From the NCBI GenBank assembly GCA_903859705.1, contig CAIONQ010000084.1, positions 1 through 44,903 of the forward strand: a stretch of DNA of 44,903 nucleotides. The letters are read 5' to 3'. Positions 41,250-44,903 of the stretch are shown one piece after another. The position numbers and the translations under genes were made by a program. Position 1 is the first letter of the stretch; every line of letters begins with the position of its first letter. This DNA is from an uncultured Chthonomonas sp. Lineage in GTDB: Bacteria; Armatimonadota; Chthonomonadetes; Chthonomonadales; Chthonomonadaceae. The notes below the pieces were generated by a model. The model searched no databases. It was not told where the DNA came from and saw nothing but the letters and a program-made list of their open reading frames with translations.

Positions 41250-41284
41250 AAACACACTGGCAACATCGTGTGACAGGAGCTGGA

Positions 41285-42235
41285 TTGAATACAACTGAAC
41301 TATCAAGCACCGCTCGAGGAATTGTGCAGGCAGTTGAAACTGCAATCGTTGGTAAAACCGAGATCATAGAGCTTGCGCTATCTGTGCTGTTGTCCAACGG
41401 TCATCTGCTGATCGAAGATATCCCTGGTGTGGGAAAAACCACACTCGCAAAGGCACTGGCGCGAGCGCTTGGAATGTCGTTCAAGAGAATCCAGTTCACA
41501 CCCGATCTTCTGCCATCAGATATCACAGGATCCTCGATTTATAATCAGAAGACCGGTGACTTTGAGGTGCGGCCGGGGCCAGTATTCGCAAACATTGTGC
41601 TAGCCGATGAGATCAACCGCACGACGCCCAAAACTCAGGCTGCGCTGCTGGAGTGTATGGAAGAGCGCCAGGTTACAATTGATGGCACAACCCATCAACT
41701 ACCGAGCCCCTTCTTTGTAATTGCAACTCAGAACAATATTGAAATGTCTGGCACATTTCCATTGCCAGAGGCGCAATTGGACAGGTTTGCCGCAAGAATA
41801 GAAATAGGGCATCCCAACCGCGCCGCCGAGATGGCAATACTGACAATGCAGCGGCAATCCGCCCCTGTAGACAGTATTCAGCCGGTAATTGATACCACGC
41901 GCCTTCTGGCTCTTCAGCGAGACATTCGGGAAATTACTGTAAGGGATTTTGTAACCGGCTATATACTGGATATTGTGGCAGCAACCAGGAATATGGATGA
42001 GGTTCAGTTGGGAGCGAGCCCTAGAGGTTCGCTGTGCTTGTTGCATGCATGCCAGGCGCGCGCTGCTCTGCATGGCCGGGATGCGGTGATTCCGGATGAT
42101 GTGAAGGCACTTGCTGTCGCAGTTTTGGCTCACAGAATAATAGTGAGGCCAGATTTCCGTGGACGCGGCGTAACTGCAGCTTCCTGCGTTAATAAGCTTC
42201 TCACGCAGATTACGGTACCCACCGCGCCTAAGTAG
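41285..42235 (+). CDS. MoxR-type AAA+ ATPase (second copy)
   Basis: From TTG 41285, with AGGAG 5 bases before it, the protein has 316 residues. Walker A is DIPGVGKTT (45-53), Walker B IVLADEIN, with the MoxR-type IQFTPDLLPSDITGSS and ATQNNIEMSGTFPLPEAQLDRF. It is shorter than the other MoxR in the window because it lacks the Pro-rich tail. It is the canonical partner of the DUF58 and TgpA-like genes that follow. The motifs are intact, so ATPase activity is expected. Confidence 0.95.
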   Translation: MNTTELSSTARGIVQAVETAIVGKTEIIELALSVLLSNGHLLIEDIPGVGKTTLAKALARALGMSFKRIQFTPDLLPSDITGSSIYNQKTGDFEVRPGPVFANIVLADEINRTTPKTQAALLECMEERQVTIDGTTHQLPSPFFVIATQNNIEMSGTFPLPEAQLDRFAARIEIGHPNRAAEMAILTMQRQSAPVDSIQPVIDTTRLLALQRDIREITVRDFVTGYILDIVAATRNMDEVQLGASPRGSLCLLHACQARAALHGRDAVIPDDVKALAVAVLAHRIIVRPDFRGRGVTAASCVNKLLTQITVPTAPK

Positions 42236-42241
42236 CCGTGA

Positions 42242-42267
42242 TGCTCCGGCAATTAAATGCCGGAGCA
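42242..42267 (+). repeat. 10-bp perfect hairpin at the DUF58 translation start region
   Basis: TGCTCCGGCA (42242-42251), loop ATTAAA, TGCCGGAGCA (42258-42267). There is no T-run after it. It contains or touches the ATG at 42257 and the GGAG before ATG 42269. Confidence 0.75.
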
Positions 42268-42286
42268 CATGTGCCTGAGCACAAAT

Positions 42287-43525
42287 ATGCAAATTAGCAA
42301 ATGGGTGGCTCTCGGAGTAGCGGCATTTTGCCTGGTTGCTGTGGGAGGCATTGTAAACCTCGCTCAGCTCTACTACATGGCAGCAATGCTCATTACCCTG
42401 CCACTGGTTTCATATGCCATAGGCAGGTGGATGCTGCGTGGGCTAGAGTTTGAGCGCCAGTTCGTTTCACCCATTTGGGAAGGCGAAGAGGCGGAGATAA
42501 TCTACCGCGTTACAAATCCCAGCCGAATTCCCCGCTTCTCTATCTCTATTCTGACGCCAGATCAATCTTATCTGAAGAGTGTGAGGATGGAGCCGCCTCT
42601 GTTTCATGTGGGTGCTTTTGGCACAACAACGGTTACAAACGTGGTGAGGTTTGATCGGCGTGGAGTGTTTGAAAGCGGACAGTTTGAAGTGAGCGCTGTT
42701 GATCCGCTTGGAGTTTTTACGTTTACAAGAACCGTTGCTGCCGATGGCGAGATAGTGGTATTTCCTTCCGTTCGGCCACTTGATCCCATGGAGCTATCTG
42801 GCTCGCACAAATTGGGTATGAACGACGCAGTGGCACAGGCCAGGCTTGGGAGCGGTGTTGACCCTGCCGGTGTTCGAGGCTACTTACCTGGTGACCCTTT
42901 GCGGTCTATACACTGGCGACAGACTGCTCGCACAGGCAACCTAGTGGTAATAGAGTTTGAAGAAACACAGTCTGCAAATCTATCTATTATTCTGGATACC
43001 ACTGCCAGAGCAATTGTGGGAGAAGAGCCGGATACAACCCTGGAATTCGCAATTAGGGCAGCGGCATCTGCAGCACGTGATGCTGTGCAGCATGGTGCCG
43101 TGGTAGCGCTGGCAGCGCGCAGACAGGATGGATCGCTATCCAGCGCATCTACAGGCTCCGGGCTTGACCGTGGGGCCGGGCAGCTTTATCCCATTCTGGA
43201 TTCACTGGCCCGCATAGAAGCTCAGGCTGATACTTCTTTTGCAGCTTTGCTGCTAGACAAGATGGGATCCGCTATGCCGGGTGCAACACATCTGCTAATT
43301 ATGCTAACCGCTGATGCAGAGGTTGCCGGTGCGGTGCGAAGGTGGATTGCATCTGGCCGAAGTGTTGCTGTGCTGGCGATAGATGCAAACACATTTCCGG
43401 GTGCGGCACGCGTAGATGCCGAAACTCACCAGGCCTCTCTTGGGCAAATTGCCGCCATGGGCGTGCCTGTGTATACACTGCCGTACAATCCGCAGGGAGC
43501 ACTTATTATATCGAGAGTGGCGTAA
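42287..43525 (+). CDS. DUF58-domain membrane-anchored protein (VWA-like)
   Basis: From ATG 42287 the protein has 412 residues. Two adjacent membrane helices (about 6-50) are followed by a beta-rich region and the DUF58 signature GVRGYLPGDPLRSIHWRQTARTGNLVVIEFE, and then a VWA-like fold. DUF58 proteins work with MoxR ATPases in assembling envelope complexes. Earlier ATGs at 42257 and 42269 lie inside or against the hairpin at 42242-42267, so the start is uncertain. Membrane helices begin right after residue 5 from 42287, which fits that start. The TgpA-like gene begins 11 bases after the stop. Confidence 0.92.
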   Translation: MQISKWVALGVAAFCLVAVGGIVNLAQLYYMAAMLITLPLVSYAIGRWMLRGLEFERQFVSPIWEGEEAEIIYRVTNPSRIPRFSISILTPDQSYLKSVRMEPPLFHVGAFGTTTVTNVVRFDRRGVFESGQFEVSAVDPLGVFTFTRTVAADGEIVVFPSVRPLDPMELSGSHKLGMNDAVAQARLGSGVDPAGVRGYLPGDPLRSIHWRQTARTGNLVVIEFEETQSANLSIILDTTARAIVGEEPDTTLEFAIRAAASAARDAVQHGAVVALAARRQDGSLSSASTGSGLDRGAGQLYPILDSLARIEAQADTSFAALLLDKMGSAMPGATHLLIMLTADAEVAGAVRRWIASGRSVAVLAIDANTFPGAARVDAETHQASLGQIAAMGVPVYTLPYNPQGALIISRVA

Positions 43526-43536
43526 GGATTACCGTT

Positions 43537-44903
43537 ATGCAGGCTCGAAAAATCTACAAATCAGACAGTGCATCCATTCGAGTTGCAATTCGTAAGAGCG
43601 CACTCGACGAAGAAGATATTGTCTCGGCTGGCCCGGTTAGCCCGTACCTATACATCGCAGGTTTGCTAGTTACCCTTTCAGGGCTATATGCAGCAACGTA
43701 CGATATGTCTGATGTAGCCTTTGCCAACGTGCTCAGGCTGCTAGCGGTTGCCGGGTATGCCGTGAGTTATTGGATGCGCAGGATCGGGTTTGATTGGAAG
43801 CAATATCAAGTTCCGGTTCTGGCAGTGTTTGGACTATGCATCTACTACATAGGTACAACTGCCCCATCAATATCGGGAGCTGGCAGCGGGCTGGATATTC
43901 ATCCTTACCAGGCCCAAACCGTTGTGGTGTGGATAGCAGTACTTCAGGCATTTACGCTTGCGAATGATGCCTCTGTTCTGTTTGCGTGCGTGCCTGCCAT
44001 GGCGCTGCTTGGTATTATGAGCAGTGGTGCGCCGGACGATGAAATTCAATACGCGTTTATTGTGTTTCTCGCCAGTGCCACATTCTTGATGGTGCACGAA
44101 AACCATTTGCGGACAAGCGGCCATCCTGAAGCGCGTTCCACTGCTAATCCCCGACCGGCCCTTGTGAAACAGGCAGGAAGCCTGTTGCGGGGCGAGGTAG
44201 TGATAGCCGTAGCCTGCGTTCTTGCCACCATGCTACTTGCCAGAGGGGGTGGCCCTGTACTGCAGGTGGTGGGCAAGGCCATATTGCCTTCTACACCCAT
44301 TGATGCATTTAAGGATAGGAATAACAAGAACCCCGGGCGTAAAACCGTGCGTGTTTCAGAAGATCCTTCGATTGAAATTGCCACCGGGCCTAGAACCGAG
44401 AGCGATACGATTTTGCTGCAGGTGAACTCGAACGTTCCGATTACGTACCTTCGGGGTTCGAGTTATGACTTTTTCACCGGCCGCAGTTTTGAGGATCATC
44501 AGCCCGAACCCGTGAGCATATCCCCCGGCCCACCGCCAACGGCGCAGGCCGGCGACATGATGACCCAGCAGCCGAATATGAATACCTATAATATTCAGCC
44601 TTCGGCACTGGAAGCAGGTGGCGCCAACTCAGATTCTGGCCAGGCTTGCAGGCAAGTTATTACCGTAAGAGATGGAGTGATGAATCACATTTACGCGGCG
44701 CCAGAAGCCCGTATTGTGGTGACACCATACGTATCTCTTTTGCAGGGAAGAGCTGGCAGCCTGGCGATTGAATCCACCATGGTGCGCGATTCGATGTATA
44801 TAGTTTCATCTCGCCTGCCGGTTTCTGATCCCGAGCTTCTTAGAAAAGCAACTCATGAGTTTCCTGCGGCAATAACAGACACCTACTTGCAGTTGCCTGG
44901 AAA
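43537..44903 (+). CDS. TgpA-like transglutaminase-family membrane protein (3' end outside window)
   Basis: The start ATG 43537 has AAGGA at 8 bases, and the frame stays open to the last base, giving at least 455 residues. It has a cytoplasmic N-terminus with an acidic stretch (SALDEEDIVSAG), about six membrane helices between residues 38 and 190, a seventh near 220, then an extracytoplasmic region. That region begins with the TgpA/DUF3488 pattern LLQVNSNVPITYLRGSSYDFFTG. The window ends at DTYLQLPG, which in this family directly precedes the transglutaminase core, so the catalytic Cys/His/Asp are not in view. Its position after moxR-DUF58 is canonical. Confidence 0.88.
   Translation, partial: MQARKIYKSDSASIRVAIRKSALDEEDIVSAGPVSPYLYIAGLLVTLSGLYAATYDMSDVAFANVLRLLAVAGYAVSYWMRRIGFDWKQYQVPVLAVFGLCIYYIGTTAPSISGAGSGLDIHPYQAQTVVVWIAVLQAFTLANDASVLFACVPAMALLGIMSSGAPDDEIQYAFIVFLASATFLMVHENHLRTSGHPEARSTANPRPALVKQAGSLLRGEVVIAVACVLATMLLARGGGPVLQVVGKAILPSTPIDAFKDRNNKNPGRKTVRVSEDPSIEIATGPRTESDTILLQVNSNVPITYLRGSSYDFFTGRSFEDHQPEPVSISPGPPPTAQAGDMMTQQPNMNTYNIQPSALEAGGANSDSGQACRQVITVRDGVMNHIYAAPEARIVVTPYVSLLQGRAGSLAIESTMVRDSMYIVSSRLPVSDPELLRKATHEFPAAITDTYLQLPG

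Overview
The window is a densely packed bacterial chromosome segment of roughly even base composition (by eye), with no tRNA, rRNA, insertion sequence, prophage or CRISPR. Promoters are of the sigma-70 type (TTGACA/TATAAT) and several genes start with TTG behind a good Shine-Dalgarno. The gene mix (CdaA/CdaR c-di-AMP module, fused CobA-HemD, VKOR-thioredoxin fusion, MoxR/DUF58/TgpA-type genes, Tat-exported Gfo/Idh/MocA oxidoreductases, DUF1385 protein, H+-pyrophosphatase) suggests a non-proteobacterial lineage with a cell envelope to remodel. Armatimonadota or a neighbouring phylum is my best guess, but it is unproven.

Left part (1-12.4 kb, almost all minus strand). After the tail of a Gly-rich repeat protein on the plus strand, a long minus-strand run reads, in transcription order: VKOR-DsbA-like fusion, lipoprotein, hemC, nadB, ung, cobA-hemD fusion, hemB, Rieske ferredoxin, queA, then a GT4 glycosyltransferase (with its own promoter) and a DedA protein. 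hemC, cobA-hemD and hemB cover the path from aminolevulinate to uroporphyrinogen III and precorrin-2. hemA, hemL and hemE are not in the window.

Middle part (12.6-26.1 kb). An ABC permease and a K+-independent H+-pyrophosphatase lie on the plus strand. Facing them is a tight eight-gene minus-strand operon from one good promoter (24775-24803) to a bidirectional terminator (16597-16634): cdaA, cdaR, a polytopic membrane protein, DUF4129, DUF4350, moxR, GT4 glycosyltransferase, rsmG. Divergent from cdaA is a secreted LysM-SH3-NlpC/P60 cell-wall hydrolase with its own consensus promoter and an untranslated leader of about 130 nt. Cell-wall hydrolase genes are classic c-di-AMP targets in other bacteria.

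Right part (26.2-44.9 kb). This holds a membrane protein joining a CxxCH haem motif, a calcium-type loop and DUF2231; two Tat-exported Gfo/Idh/MocA oxidoreductases; ApbE; a small membrane protein whose 3' end overlaps antisense a BlaI-type repressor; a large secreted glycoside-hydrolase-like protein; an ASCH protein; argS with a degenerate HIGH motif; a CBS-DUF1385 fusion; a fused M16 peptidase; and a second MoxR cluster (moxR, DUF58, TgpA-like transglutaminase) that runs off the right edge. The components usually found in one MoxR/DUF58/DUF4129/DUF4350/transglutaminase cluster are therefore split between two loci here.
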